From NCBI GenBank assembly GCA_016802295.1, contig JAESIW010000138.1, positions 3,314,152-3,378,151 of the forward strand: a DNA stretch of 64,000 nt, in the 5' to 3' direction. Source of the DNA: Brachionus rotundiformis. Taxonomy: Eukaryota; Rotifera; Eurotatoria; Ploima; Brachionidae. Each line of letters opens with the position of its first letter. Position 1 is the stretch's first letter. The position numbers and the translations under genes were made by a program. Below the pieces are notes generated by a model. That model saw nothing but the letters and a program-made list of their open reading frames with translations. It was not told the origin of the DNA and did not search any database. Shown here one piece after another: positions 45,347-56,389 of the stretch.

Positions 45347-47402
45347 TTTAAAATGATTTATTTAATTTGATTTCTAAATTAAAATTAAAAAATTTTAGGA
45401 ACGCTTATATATATTTTATAAAAACTTGTAAAATAAAAATGAAAATTAAAGATTTGAATAAAAATTTATGGTTTTGAACTATTAATAAATTTGTTTGATT
45501 GAATTTTAGAATCAATAATTTAGTAACAAGAATACTGTTTTATTAATATAAATTTTTGTTTAAAGATTTAGAATTATACTGCATGTATATTTTCAAATAA
45601 TTAGAAGCAGAAAAAAAATTAAGATTATTTTGTTTCGATTCTTTAAATTATTTTATTCTTTCATTTAGGTAATAGTTTTTTGTCTTAATTCTATTTTAGA
45701 TAACTTTTTTACTATTTTTAATTCACACCAGTTTTTTAATTAAATAAATCATTAATTAAATTACCCAAAAAAATGTTAAAAGTTTATCTGAAGTTTTCAT
45801 ATTTTAAATAATTAGTTAATAAAATCATTTTGTTTATAAAATGTACAAATTTTAGAAATAAAGATTAATTTTTTCTTAATTAAGGATTCAAAATTTAATA
45901 AGTCAAAAGAGACAAATAAATAAAAAAAACTTTATTATTTTCTTTATTTTTAATTTCTTGAATTTTGTTTTTTTGTTTTCATCATAAACTATTTAATCAT
46001 TATCTTCCCTGAATAAAGAAAATTCTGGGGCTGTGAAGTTCATTTCAATTCGATCGTTTCAATTCAGAAAATTTGAATAACTTTTTTACTATAAGGAATA
46101 ATTTAGTTCTGTAAAATTCTTAATGTCTGCAAAGTAAGTGCACAATTGATTTGAATACTTTTTAATGGCGTGCAAAATGAATAAAATTGCAGAGTATTTG
46201 CAGACTTATTTTACCGAATTAAGCAAATTTGCTTTTAATTGAGCATTTTATAAAACTTAATTATCTCTTTAAGTAAGTTAGTTATTCAAGTTTAATTGAA
46301 ATGATCGAATTGAAACCAACTTCACAACCCCGAAAATTCTTAAAATTTGAAAGAATTTTTTTATTTCAAAGTATTGTATTTTAATTTTTGAATAACGACC
46401 CAAAAGCTTTTAATACAATCAAGTAATTTCTTCGTAGAAAATTGGGTACTTCACAAATCAACTGATTGTGTTAGATCATCTTTATTTTCGCTTATTAATT
46501 TTAAGTAAAAATAAATTTGACATTTATAATATTTAAGAATTGATCTCACTTATATGATTCTTTACTTTTATACTTTCAACCAATTTACTGGTTTGTCAGT
46601 GATTTTTCTTGAATATTTACGCAGATGTGCTGATCAAATTTAACTTTTTTGTTAATTTTTATTAAATAAAAGGAATTTTAAGCCAATAAATAAAAATAGA
46701 AAATTAAGCAATATTTGTCATTTTTTAGCTTTGCTTTATGAATAAGTATTTATTTTACTAAAATCATATAACTGCAAAATATATTATAAATCGATTTTTT
46801 TAATTTATTAAAATTATAATAATTGAGTTCTTGTCAAATCATATAGATCATCTAAATTCATAAGATATGGTTTTTTTAGTATAAAAAAAGTTTTTCTCCT
46901 AATTAATATTTTTCTGTGATGCTCGTAAACTCTTTTTTTATCAAGTATTATCATTCAAATGTTCATGTGACTCAAATGCATAATCATCTTGTCGCGTTAT
47001 ATATTGCAAAAAAATTTTCTTTTTTAATATATGCTTTAGTAATAAAATTAAATTTTAAATTTCTCAAATTTTTTAAAATATACTAGCCAACATGATCATT
47101 TGATTTGAATTTAATGTTAAATTTTATTTATAACAATTTTATAGCTAGTTTTCTCAATCGCTTGGCTTTCTAATCCATTCAAATCCAGTATTATGATAAA
47201 ATAATTTCATTTAAAGCTGCAACTGGTTTTAGTCTGGATCTTTCAAAAAACGCATAGTGAGAGTTGAAATTCGCTTACACTAGTCATATATCTTATTTAT
47301 ATAATTTTTTTTTTTTCTAATAATAAAAAATTTCTTTTCATTTAATTCAAAAAATATAAATTTAATTGTTAGGTACCAATTTTTAGAATTGAATAAACAA
47401 AT
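45347..47402. other. AT-rich intergenic with a MITE
   Basis: Divergent intergenic region between NDUFB11 and V-ATPase subunit A. Contains the 305-bp element at 46027-46331; otherwise no gene seen. A candidate acceptor (TTGTTAG at about 47366-47372) precedes the V-ATPase ATG by about 30 nt. Confidence 0.6.
46027..46331. mobile_element. 305-bp MITE with long TIRs and perfect 9-bp target duplication
   Basis: The left terminus GGGGCTGTGAAGTT... and the right terminus ...AACTTCACAACCCC form inverted repeats extending about 40 bp (shared TTTCAATTCGATC). Immediately outside each end is the identical 9-mer GAAAATTCT (46018-46026 and 46332-46340), a target-site duplication. There is no open frame inside. 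A 9-bp TSD with G-rich ends fits Mutator-like or Merlin-type elements by general knowledge; which one is not decided. Well-preserved ends suggest relatively recent insertion. Confidence 0.85.
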
Positions 47403-49496
47403 ATGGACAAGTTAGCGGAAAAGATGAATGCTTTGCCAAAGCTCGGCGATGATGACAAAGAATCAGAATTAGGTTACATATTTGGTGTTTCAGGTCCTGT
47501 CGTAGTAGCTAATCAGATGTCCGGAAGTGCCATGTACGAATTAGTTCGAGTTGGTTATTTGCAATTGGTAGGTGAAATTATTCGTCTTGAGGGAGATTTG
47601 GCTACAATACAAGTATATGAAGACACATCTGGTTTGACTGTGGGTGATCCAGTATTTAGAACTGGTAAGCCGCTATCTATCGAGCTTGGTCCGGGTATTA
47701 TGGACGGAATTTTCGATGGTATCCAACGTCCTTTGGAGGACATTTCTGATCTTTATCAAAGCATTTACATACCCAGAGGAGTAGAAACAAAAGCTTTGAA
47801 TCGAAGCTCCACTTGGGACTTTACACCTGCAAATCTTAAAGTTGGTAGTCACGTGACTGGAGGTGACATTTTTGGTGAAGTTCATGAGAATTCATTGATC
47901 AAGCACAAAATAATGGTCAATCCAAAAGCAAGAGGAACTGTAGTTAGATTAGCTGAGCCAGGCAACTATCATGTAGAAGATGTGGTTCTTGAAACAGAAT
48001 TTGAAGGTGTAATTACAGAACACAAACTGTACCAAATTTGGCCAGTACGTCAAATGAGACCAGTTGCTGAAAAATTAGCTGCCAATCATCCACTTTTGAC
48101 TGGTCAAAGAGTTCTAGACGCATTATTCCCGTATAAATTTTAATTTAATAAATATAAAATCAATCTAAAAGGCTTTATTAAGTTGTGTCCAAGGAGGTAC
48201 TACTGCAATACCAGGAGCTTTTGGTTGTGGAAAGACTGTAATATCGCAATCCTTGTCAAAATTTTCAAACAGTGATGCAATTATTTATGTTGGTTGTGGT
48301 GAACGTGGAAATGAAATGGCTGAAGTATTAAAAGACTTTCCCAAATTGAATATGGAAGTTGACGGACGTACTGAATCAATTATGAAGCGTACTTCTTTGG
48401 TCGCAAATACATCAAATATGCCTGTAGCTGCTCGTGAAGCTTCCATTTACACCGGTATCACGTTGAGTGAGTATTTTAGAGACATGGGCTACAATGTAGC
48501 CATGATGGCCGACTCTACATCTCGTTGGGCCGAGGCTTTGAGAGAAATTTCCGGTCGTCTCGCTGAAATGCCTGCCGATGCCGGCTACCCGGCCTATTTG
48601 GCTGCCAGATTGGCGTCATTTTACGAAAGAGCTGGACGTGTTAGATGTATTGGAAATCCTGCTCGTGAAGGCTCAGTAACCATTGTCGGTGCCGTATCAC
48701 CGCCTGGTGGTGACTTTGCTGATCCGGTCACTGCTGCTACTCTTTCTATTGTCCAGGTATTTTGGGGTTTGGACAAAAAACTAGCTCAGCGCAAACACTT
48801 TCCATCAGTAAATTGGTTAATTAGTTACAGTAAATATATGAGGGCATTGGATGAATACTATGAGAAAAATTTTCCTGAATTTGTTCCTCTGAGAACCAAA
48901 GTAACCATATTTTAAAATTAAAATTGACAAAAATTATTTTTAATTAAATTTTTTAAGTGTAAAGAAATTTTACAAGAAGAAGAAGACTTGTCAGAAATTG
49001 TCCAGTTAGTTGGCAAAGTAAGAATAATAATAATTTTACCATAAAAAACAAACTTTTTAAATTTTTTAATTTTGTTAGAATGCATTGGCCGAAACAGACA
49101 AAATAACTTTAGAAGTTGCCAAATTGATCAAGGATGACTATTTACAACAAAATGGCTACACAACCTACGATAGGTACTTAACAAAAAGCAATTATTTAGA
49201 TTGTCTTTTTAGTATTTTTTTAATTAAGATATTGTCCATTTTATAAATCAGTATTAATGTTACACAATTTAATTGGTTTTTACGACGCTGCTCGTCGTGC
49301 TGTTGAGTCAACTGCTCAGTCAGAGAATAAAATTACTTGGACCATTATAAAAGATCACATGGGCGGCATTTTGTATGAATTAAGTTCGATGAAGTTCAAA
49401 GATCCAACCAAGGAAAGTGAATCAAAAATAAAACAAGACTTGATGGATTTGAATGAGAGGATGCTTGCTGCTTTCAGAGATTTAGAAGACCATTAA
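47403..49496 (+). CDS. ATP6V1A: V-type proton ATPase catalytic subunit A
   Basis: Five exons: join(47403..48130, 48183..48900, 48958..49017, 49079..49173, 49229..49496), 622 aa; human is 617. Nucleotide-binding P-loop GAFGCGKTVIS lies at about residues 254-264. Other landmarks: SGPVVVANQMSGSAMYELVRVG (N-terminal beta barrel), the non-homologous region (GGDIFGEVHENSLIKHKIM), YVGCGERGNEM, MADSTSRWAEALREISGRLAEMP, PPGGDFADPVTAATL and KKLAQRKHFPSVNW. The V1 catalytic subunit hydrolyses ATP to drive proton pumping into lysosomes and other compartments. Introns are 52-61 nt. The frames rejoin without gaps, so the gene is intact. Confidence 0.98.
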
Positions 49497-50419
49497 GCTA
49501 TACCTTTTTACCTAAGAGAAAAATTCCTATTCAAATGCACCAGACTAAATTATTAATTTATTTTACCGAAATTTTTTCGAAAAAAAAAGATTTTTTTTTA
49601 TTTTTAAACTTCCTTTTTTGTTTCTTTGCTGAAGTCGGACTCAAAATATTTTATAATCATTGTTTAATTTTTAGTTTAAGTCGTAATTTTAAAAAAATTA
49701 ACCAATCTAATAACAACATCAGTATATTTATAATAATTTATTTATTCAACTCTTTTTGTATCTTACCAGAACTTAAAGGGTTTATATGATTTTTTTCGTC
49801 ATTCGTTTGTAATTCCCAATTTAAAGATTATTTTTGACCTTAATTTTTATTTGAAATAAAAAATAAATTATTTTTTGAAAATTACAGATTTGATCTAAAG
49901 AATAAAATTTCTTTAGAATTATTTAAGTTTTATTTTTTATCCACCTAATTTCACATAAATGAAATTAAGTACATCAAAAAAGAAAATGAACTTCAATTGA
50001 ATTGTATGTATTCAATGAATTTAAATTTTTTAAATAAAATATTAGTTGATTAGTTAAAATTGATATTTCCTTCAAGGAAATTTAGGTAACTAATAGGAAA
50101 ATTTTTAATTATTTTAAGTTATAATAAATTTTCTTTTTATTCAAAAACAAATACTTTAAATTTTTAATTCATCTTTATCTTTTTTTATCTCTTAAATAAA
50201 ATAAGAATATAAAATAAATTGAATTTTGATTAAAATTTAAAGAATATTATGTTTAATCGATTTATTGATAACTGAATATTAAAAAAAAGAAATCATAGAG
50301 AACACAACCTTTAATAAAATCTAATCTGTTTTATTTACGAAATTTTGAGTATTATCGATATTAAAAAATATGTTATAAATAATTTTAACGTAGCTCCAAC
50401 TATGTTTGATTGCGTTCTC
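49497..50419. other. AT-rich 3' flanks of convergent genes
   Basis: Between V-ATPase A and the left myosin light chain. An 84-codon Phe/Ile-rich frame at 49535-49789 is most likely 3' UTR noise. No structured element was seen. Confidence 0.6.
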
Positions 50420-51016
50420 TTAGTTATCTTGTGGGAAAGGACCAGCCATAACTTTGCGAACAAACACTTAAATAATAAAATAAAATAGTCATTACTATAA
50501 AATTAAAAAAAAATAATTTAATTAACTGACCATCGTAGTTCATCATTCCATCGGCGTCCTCCTTGGTCTCTGTGCATTTCATGATCTCTTCTAATTGATC
50601 TGGTGTGATTTTTTCAGCTTTAATGTAAAAATAAATAGACTTTGAGCTAAGAAATCTTTTTCCATCTTACCCATGGCGACCAACACTTGACTCAACTCGG
50701 CCAAGGACAAAAGACCATTTGATTCTTTGTCGTACAACTTAAGGCCCTCCATGAAGTCTTCGTATGTACCCCAGGTTTTCTCTGGCATTTTGAAGAATTC
50801 GCTATAGATGGCCAAGAACTCTTCGACAGTGATGGTTTTAGTGCCTGGCTTTGGAGTTTGTCCTCTTTTTTCGCACTCAGCATTGGTCACTGCCAAACCC
50901 AACGATCTCAACATATCACCAATATGGTGAGCATCTACTTTGCTTTCGTATTTTTTATCGAAAACTTCGAAGACTTGTTTAGCTTCATCAATTTTATCCT
51001 GAGGTAAGCTAGCCAT
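50420..51016 (-). CDS. Myosin essential (alkali) light chain, left copy
   Basis: join(51016..50671, 50617..50531, 50466..50420), 159 aa. The protein starts MASLPQDKIDEAKQVFEVFD and ends KVMAGPFPQDN. EF-hand-like units include FEVFDKKYESKVDA, then TWGTYEDFMEGLKLYDKE SNG, ELSQVLVAMAEKITPDQLEE and MMNYDVFVRKVM. The loops are degenerate, as in essential light chains, which stabilise the myosin lever arm. Introns of 53 and 64 nt. Sequence from 3 bases before ATG to the codon before last is the inverted twin of 52194-52786. The last codons differ (GAT AAC TAA here versus GAC AAT TAG) and both flanks are unrelated. Transcription is leftward from the shared 1.2-kb spacer. Confidence 0.92.
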
Positions 51017-51019
51017 TTC
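50427..51019. repeat. Left arm of 593-bp inverted repeat
   Basis: The reverse complement matches 52194-52786. Exon 1 encodes the identical protein, and the two introns I checked base by base are identical. Equal arm length implies no indels. Confidence 0.9.
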
Positions 51020-52193
51020 GTTCTCAAAATAAATCGATTATTATTCTAAAATAAAATTAAAAAATAAAAAAAAATATTGAGCATTACGCTATACAGAAAA
51101 ATAATTTCTAGATAAATAGATTAATATTTAAGCTAGTTGAGGTTAAATTAAAGATAAAAAAAGTGTTTATGCAGTTTATTCCAAATCTTAACCCAGCGAT
51201 TTTTTTCTCAAGTACCCTATTGGTTAAACAAGCCAAATTTGTTGTTTATGTTTATTCCAATGCTTTTAGAATATCAGAATTTATCCGATTTATGCTAAAG
51301 TCTATGGCAGATACTTTACTCTGAACTTTAATGATTATGTATCTAAAACTAGATAAATTGTATTTTGGGTTATCTAAATCAAGCTTTCTGGCATAAATAC
51401 ATCATACTAGCTTCATTCCTTATAAAGAATATGCGCCTTGGTGAATAAATTATTTGCGAAGGCATTTTCGGCACCACCTGAATCTATTCAAATTTTCTAA
51501 TAAGCTATTATATTTATATATATATATGTACCACTGATTTTTAACCAAGCAATCTGATCTAGACATATAATGAAATCGAAAATTTCATTTATTGTTTTCG
51601 TAGTGAATTTTAAAAATAAAAAAGTTGTTTCAAATTTATATAGATGCTAAAAACTTATTTATTATTCCAGTAGAGAAAAGGCTTATGCCAGAACCTAATA
51701 TTCCAATTACAATCCGAAACTATCTGATTAACATGAACGCTATGTTAATGTTCATATATAGGAATAATTCGAACGAGCTTGATTATAGATCAGAATAGAT
51801 TGGAATAATAAAACTATTAGCGAACAGAATGCATACCACGATGAGTATTACTATTCCATCGAATAGTTGCCATATTTTCAAAATTAATTATTATTATAAT
51901 TCAACTGTAATATAAAGATTGATATAGGCAAGCAATATGAAAAGAACATTGGCTGAAGCTAAAGAAAAAGATTATTTGGTAGTAATCTAAGTGTTGTTTA
52001 AGCTTATTTGGCATAAATTAGAAATAAAAAACTACAAAGAGTAAAGCTTATAAAAGATTCAAATGGGTATAAAATAAGTTATTTGAATAGAATGTTTTTT
52101 AATATTTATTTGTAAAAAATAAATAAAAATAAAACAACTAAATAGATAAATTTTTAGATTTAATTTAGATTTTTAAGTATTCGAAACTAATTT
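51020..52193. promoter_or_regulatory. Bidirectional promoter spacer between light-chain genes
   Basis: 1.17 kb shared by two head-to-head genes. It contains a (TA)n run at about 51515-51528, a CACCTG E-box at 51475-51480 and, near the right gene, two TATAAAA elements at 52049-52055 and 52068-52074, about 120-150 nt upstream of its ATG. E-boxes are often used by muscle bHLH factors; any role here is inference. The left-gene core promoter was not identified. Confidence 0.4.
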
Positions 52194-52786
52194 GAAATGG
52201 CTAGCTTACCTCAGGATAAAATTGATGAAGCTAAACAAGTCTTCGAAGTTTTCGATAAAAAATACGAAAGCAAAGTAGATGCTCACCATATTGGTGATAT
52301 GTTGAGATCGTTGGGTTTGGCAGTGACCAATGCTGAGTGCGAAAAAAGAGGACAAACTCCAAAGCCAGGCACTAAAACCATCACTGTCGAAGAGTTCTTG
52401 GCCATCTATAGCGAATTCTTCAAAATGCCAGAGAAAACCTGGGGTACATACGAAGACTTCATGGAGGGCCTTAAGTTGTACGACAAAGAATCAAATGGTC
52501 TTTTGTCCTTGGCCGAGTTGAGTCAAGTGTTGGTCGCCATGGGTAAGATGGAAAAAGATTTCTTAGCTCAAAGTCTATTTATTTTTACATTAAAGCTGAA
52601 AAAATCACACCAGATCAATTAGAAGAGATCATGAAATGCACAGAGACCAAGGAGGACGCCGATGGAATGATGAACTACGATGGTCAGTTAATTAAATTAT
52701 TTTTTTTTAATTTTATAGTAATGACTATTTTATTTTATTATTTAAGTGTTTGTTCGCAAAGTTATGGCTGGTCCTTTCCCACAAGA
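52194..52786. repeat. Right arm of 593-bp inverted repeat
   Basis: Inverted partner of 50427-51019. Similarity starts at GAAATGG and ends at ACAAGA, just before the last two codons of the gene. Confidence 0.9.
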
Positions 52787-52793
52787 CAATTAG
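52197..52793 (+). CDS. Myosin essential (alkali) light chain, right copy
   Basis: join(52197..52542, 52596..52682, 52747..52793), 159 aa, encoding the same protein as the left copy, including identical introns of 53 and 64 nt. The 5' UTR (CTAATTTGAAATGG) and 3' UTR differ from the left copy. The final codons GAC AAT TAG are synonymous with those of the left copy, so selection on the protein operates beyond the identical tract. Transcribed rightward with its own TATA-like boxes and AATAAA at 52899. Confidence 0.92.
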
Positions 52794-52898
52794 ATTAGAA
52801 AATTTTTTCGTATTTTAACGTTTTTTTTTAAATTTATTTATTAAATAATATTTAAATTTTAACTTGAATTTTTCTCCTTGTCTTTGACACATTGTTTT

Positions 52899-52904
52899 AA
52901 TAAA
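52899..52904 (+). terminator. AATAAA polyadenylation signal, right light-chain gene
   Basis: AATAAA 106 nt downstream of the stop codon, preceded by a T/C-rich stretch (TTTTTCTCCTTGTCTTTG). Confidence 0.5.
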
Positions 52905-53414
52905 CTAGAATTTTAAGTTAATTTAAAATTGAAATATTTCGAATATAAGAATTTAATTTCATTTTGGTTTAATTGGCTTAATTGACATTTTTATTCTCAA
53001 TAAGTTGGACTAGGCAGATTAATTTGCTATCCATACACCATTCTGTAATAAAATCTATTTTATTACATGACTTACTCAATATTACAATATGCTGCAAGTT
53101 TACCTGAGATTGTTCTTCCAATAATTGACTAGCTAAATTAATGATATTGCAAATTAACTAGTTAATTGATAATGATCACACTTTAGTAATCTTCTCAACT
53201 AATTAACCTGTAATACTCTTAGGTAAAATTTTACCATTTCGAAACTCAATGAATGGTAATTCACTCAATTAAACATGAGCAAATGTTCATATAAATAAAT
53301 TCAAATGAATTTTAATTCATCAATTCACTAAAAATTAAAAATTTATGCTATAAAAATAACTTTTAAAAAAGATTTTACATAAAATTATTCAATAAGCTTA
53401 TAATATAATACAAA
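52905..53414. other. Intergenic, upstream of bHLH gene
   Basis: About 0.5 kb with no gene. Presumed promoter; no unambiguous element identified. Confidence 0.55.
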
Positions 53415-54155
53415 ATGGCACAATTCAACTATAATTGGAACGCTTCACCATTCCAAAGCACTCCCTCCAGTTACTTTTATAGTCCAACTGCAATAAATAA
53501 TATTTACCAAGAAATTAATCCATTCATGTCTTCGAATTCATCATATGTTTGTACTCCTTCAAGTGATAACAAAACATATTCAAGTGGTTATGGAAGCGAA
53601 AACTCCCCATTTAATTCACCTCCCGTAATGAAATTAAATTATGGTTTAAGTCCCAATGTTATCCCGAATTCATTGACAAACTATACTGAAAATGCAACTA
53701 AATGTGAGAAAAGATCCCGAGACCAGGATGAAAGTTATTCTAATTATTATTCAGATATTAATTTACAAGATTTTACAGAGCCAAAAAGTAAAAAATCAAA
53801 AAGTGGAAAGAAAAATCTTGAATTGGATGAACATGACTATGAAAATTTAGATTTTAGCCTCACTGGGAGTCAATTTGATGTTAATATGGATAGGAAAAAG
53901 AGAGTATTAACGCGTACGCAAAGAATTGCTGCGAATATGAGAGAGCGTAAGCGAATGTGTATAATGAATGATAGTTTTCTCAAACTGAGAGAGTCTTTGC
54001 CAATTACCACCGGACGTAAGCGAAGGAAAATGTCAAGATTGGACATTGTTGTTGGAGCAATGGAATATATTGCATATTTAGAATATCTCTTGGAAAAAGA
54101 TGTTCCTGGTGAAATAAACTTCGAAGAATACCAAAATAGCTTGTATATGATTTAA
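53415..54155 (+). CDS. bHLH transcription factor with basic insert in the loop
   Basis: Intronless 246 aa, starting MAQFNYNWNASPFQ. The N-terminal two thirds are Ser/Asn/Tyr/Pro-rich (probable activation region), followed by a Lys/Ser-rich stretch (SKKSKSGKKN, a likely nuclear signal). The bHLH domain lies at about residues 165-228: basic region RIAANMRERKRM, helix 1 MNDSFLKLRESL, loop PITTGRKRRKM, helix 2 SRLDIVVGAMEYIAYLEYLL. NxRERxRM places it among group A (atonal/twist-like) factors that bind E-boxes as heterodimers with E proteins. The loop carries GRKRRK, unusual for this group. The exact family is unresolved. A developmental regulator by class. Confidence 0.85.
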   Translation: MAQFNYNWNASPFQSTPSSYFYSPTAINNIYQEINPFMSSNSSYVCTPSSDNKTYSSGYGSENSPFNSPPVMKLNYGLSPNVIPNSLTNYTENATKCEKRSRDQDESYSNYYSDINLQDFTEPKSKKSKSGKKNLELDEHDYENLDFSLTGSQFDVNMDRKKRVLTRTQRIAANMRERKRMCIMNDSFLKLRESLPITTGRKRRKMSRLDIVVGAMEYIAYLEYLLEKDVPGEINFEEYQNSLYMI

Positions 54156-54238
54156 AAGAAATTTTTATCTGTAATTCTTTATTGTACATTAATTCCAAAT
54201 TTTTAGTTTATTTTTAATTTAATTTTTCTTTTATTTTT

Positions 54239-54244
54239 AATAAA
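54239..54244 (+). terminator. AATAAA polyadenylation signal, bHLH gene
   Basis: AATAAA 84 nt after the stop codon, in the 133-bp gap between convergent stop codons of the bHLH and sphingomyelinase A genes. Confidence 0.4.
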
Positions 54245-54288
54245 AATTAAACAATTAAATTTTGTTTTATTTTAAAAAATTAACTTCG

Positions 54289-56292
54289 TCAGCATGGTAT
54301 TAATTGATTTGGACGTGCTTGTTTAAAATCGCATAAGAATTTCTTTTTACAATTCTTGTCACAAATTTTTGGATGGTCATAAGAATTACTGAAGTGTTTG
54401 ATTAAAAATTTTGTGTTATCTCCATTTAAATTAATTAATGCATCATTAATTAAATGATTCCAATCTTTTGGAAAAATACTAGATAGATTATATATTTCTC
54501 TAGCGGAATATTCTTTTTCCCACTTTGGTTTATTTGAATTGTTCACTTCACTTATGTTAAGTATTTTTGTTTCATGATCTAATACTTGAAATGAAGAATT
54601 TCTGTAATAGCCATCGACTGTATAAATTCTGAAACTAGGATTCAAAAACGAGAATGTTGTCACACTGCCAGCTAGATAAGCAACTGAAACTGGTCTACTT
54701 ATGTTCACTAAGTCATAAAAGATTTCAAAGGCATCATTATGCTTATGACCAAAAAATTGTCCAGTAATAGTTGATTCATATCTATTTACTATTCTATAAT
54801 AATTTTCACTAAATGATTTAAGACATGTTGATGGGTTAACATGTCCAATTATGTGGACCTTTTCCCCAATATTTTCACTATTTTGTAAAATATCTACGAG
54901 CCATTTAAGTTGATTGTATGGATCTGTAGAATTAATGTACAACCAAAAATTTAATGGATAGCAGAAATTCATATTCAAAGATATCAATCTTAGTCCTGGA
55001 ACAATTATTATTGTGTAGAAAGCACTCCTTTTTTGAAAATAAATTTTTAATTTTATATTATTTTGGATTAAATGAATACCTGGTTATATTGGCTTTTAGA
55101 TCATCAGGTAAACCTGTTTTGACCCAATCTTCTGATAATCTGCTATATAACCACGTTATATTATCATCTTTCGTAGATTCCGTAGGAAAGCTAGAAAATA
55201 AATTTTTTTTTGATTTTTGATATTTTAAAGTGGTTAAATATTAATTTTTATTCAAATAATAGATATATTAAATTAAATTAAATTAAATTAATTACAGATT
55301 GCATGGCGTTGCTTCATGATTGCCCAGAGCTGGATAAATTATTGTGTTTGGAAAGTAATTTCTAAAAAGACCAGTTAAAGTATCCAAAGCACTTAACTGA
55401 TCTGATTTAGATTGATTCCAAACATTGTGAGGTGGTAGATCACCAGTCCAATATATAATGTCAAACTTATGAGTACTAAAATTAGTATAAAATATTATCA
55501 CGTTTAATTTACTTCTTCATTTTTGGATAAGTGTTCAAACATATTTTTTACTGTCCAAACTGGAACGTCACAATTTCTATAATCTCCCCAGAATCCTGCC
55601 TTTTTATCTTTGGAAAATGAATTTTTTTTACTCGTGCTTGAATTTCGGCAACACAAAGGTTGATCGCATTCAGCAAGAGCTCCGGGTTGATACTCAAAAT
55701 CAATATGAATATCTGTTAGTTGAAGAATTCTCAGCACTGGATTACCTGGCTTTTTATTAACAAAATCAAATAAAATTATTTTAAGTGAATGATTGAATCG
55801 TACATTCGGCAAAACTGGTTCTTTAACAGAAGGTTTAGGAATATCAGGCAAAGTAATGTTCCAATTAAAGACAGGATTTTCAACAGGTTTGCAATTTAAA
55901 AAAACAGAACAAACCTCATCATCAGTCAATGGGCTATCAATTGCCACATTGAGTATCGAAGGCTTATTATTAATTTTTTTAAGTGATTTAAATTTTATAA
56001 AATACTAAATTACAATATAAGACTTGAGAACTTGTGGACATACCATCTTATCTTCTATTTTTAATGCTTCACATAAAAATATGGCTAAATTTTCTAATTC
56101 TTGAGTTTTATTTTTTAGTATAAGTTGACGTGCATACGGTACCACAATCTCACAAAAATGGCATAGTGCATTTTCAGCTAAAATATCCTCTTTACATGAA
56201 TAACTAGAACATTTCAAATTTCCTAATTTATCAATTACTCTAGGCTCAATAGGCGAAAACAAACAAAAAATGAATAGAATAATATTTAACAT
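54289..56292 (-). CDS. Acid sphingomyelinase paralogue A (SMPD1-like)
   Basis: join(56292..56014, 55962..55804, 55749..55513, 55465..55296, 55190..55080, 55027..54289), 564 aa. Signal peptide MLNIILFIFCLFSP. Saposin-B domain with paired Cys (ENALCHFCEIVVP, LAIFLCEAL, MVCPQVL). Metallophosphatase: RILQLTDIHIDFEY, DQPLCCRN, GFWGDYRNCDVPVW, YWTGDLPPHNVWNQ, YPALGNHEATPCN, VHIIGHVNPSTC and GQFFGHKHNDAFE, supplying the zinc ligands. C-terminus ends QLIPC. It hydrolyses sphingomyelin to ceramide in lysosomes or outside the cell. The 54-nt intron 55803-55750 has no stop codon and is a multiple of three, so retention would keep frame. Its position matches the intron in copy B. Confidence 0.93.
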
Positions 56293-56389
56293 GGTTTAAA
56301 TTATTTATTTTAAATTATATAATATTTTAAGCCTATTTATTATCTATTATATTATCATAGTTTTTTTTTAAAGATAAAAGTAAAAATAA

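Noticed and set aside
48131..49260. Several broken V-ATPase A frames suggesting a pseudogene
   Set aside because: All gaps are short introns with proper donors and acceptors, and the full 622-aa chain is recovered.
49535..49789. 84-codon Phe/Ile-rich frame after V-ATPase A
   Set aside because: Low-complexity, AT-driven, in the 3' UTR position of a known gene.
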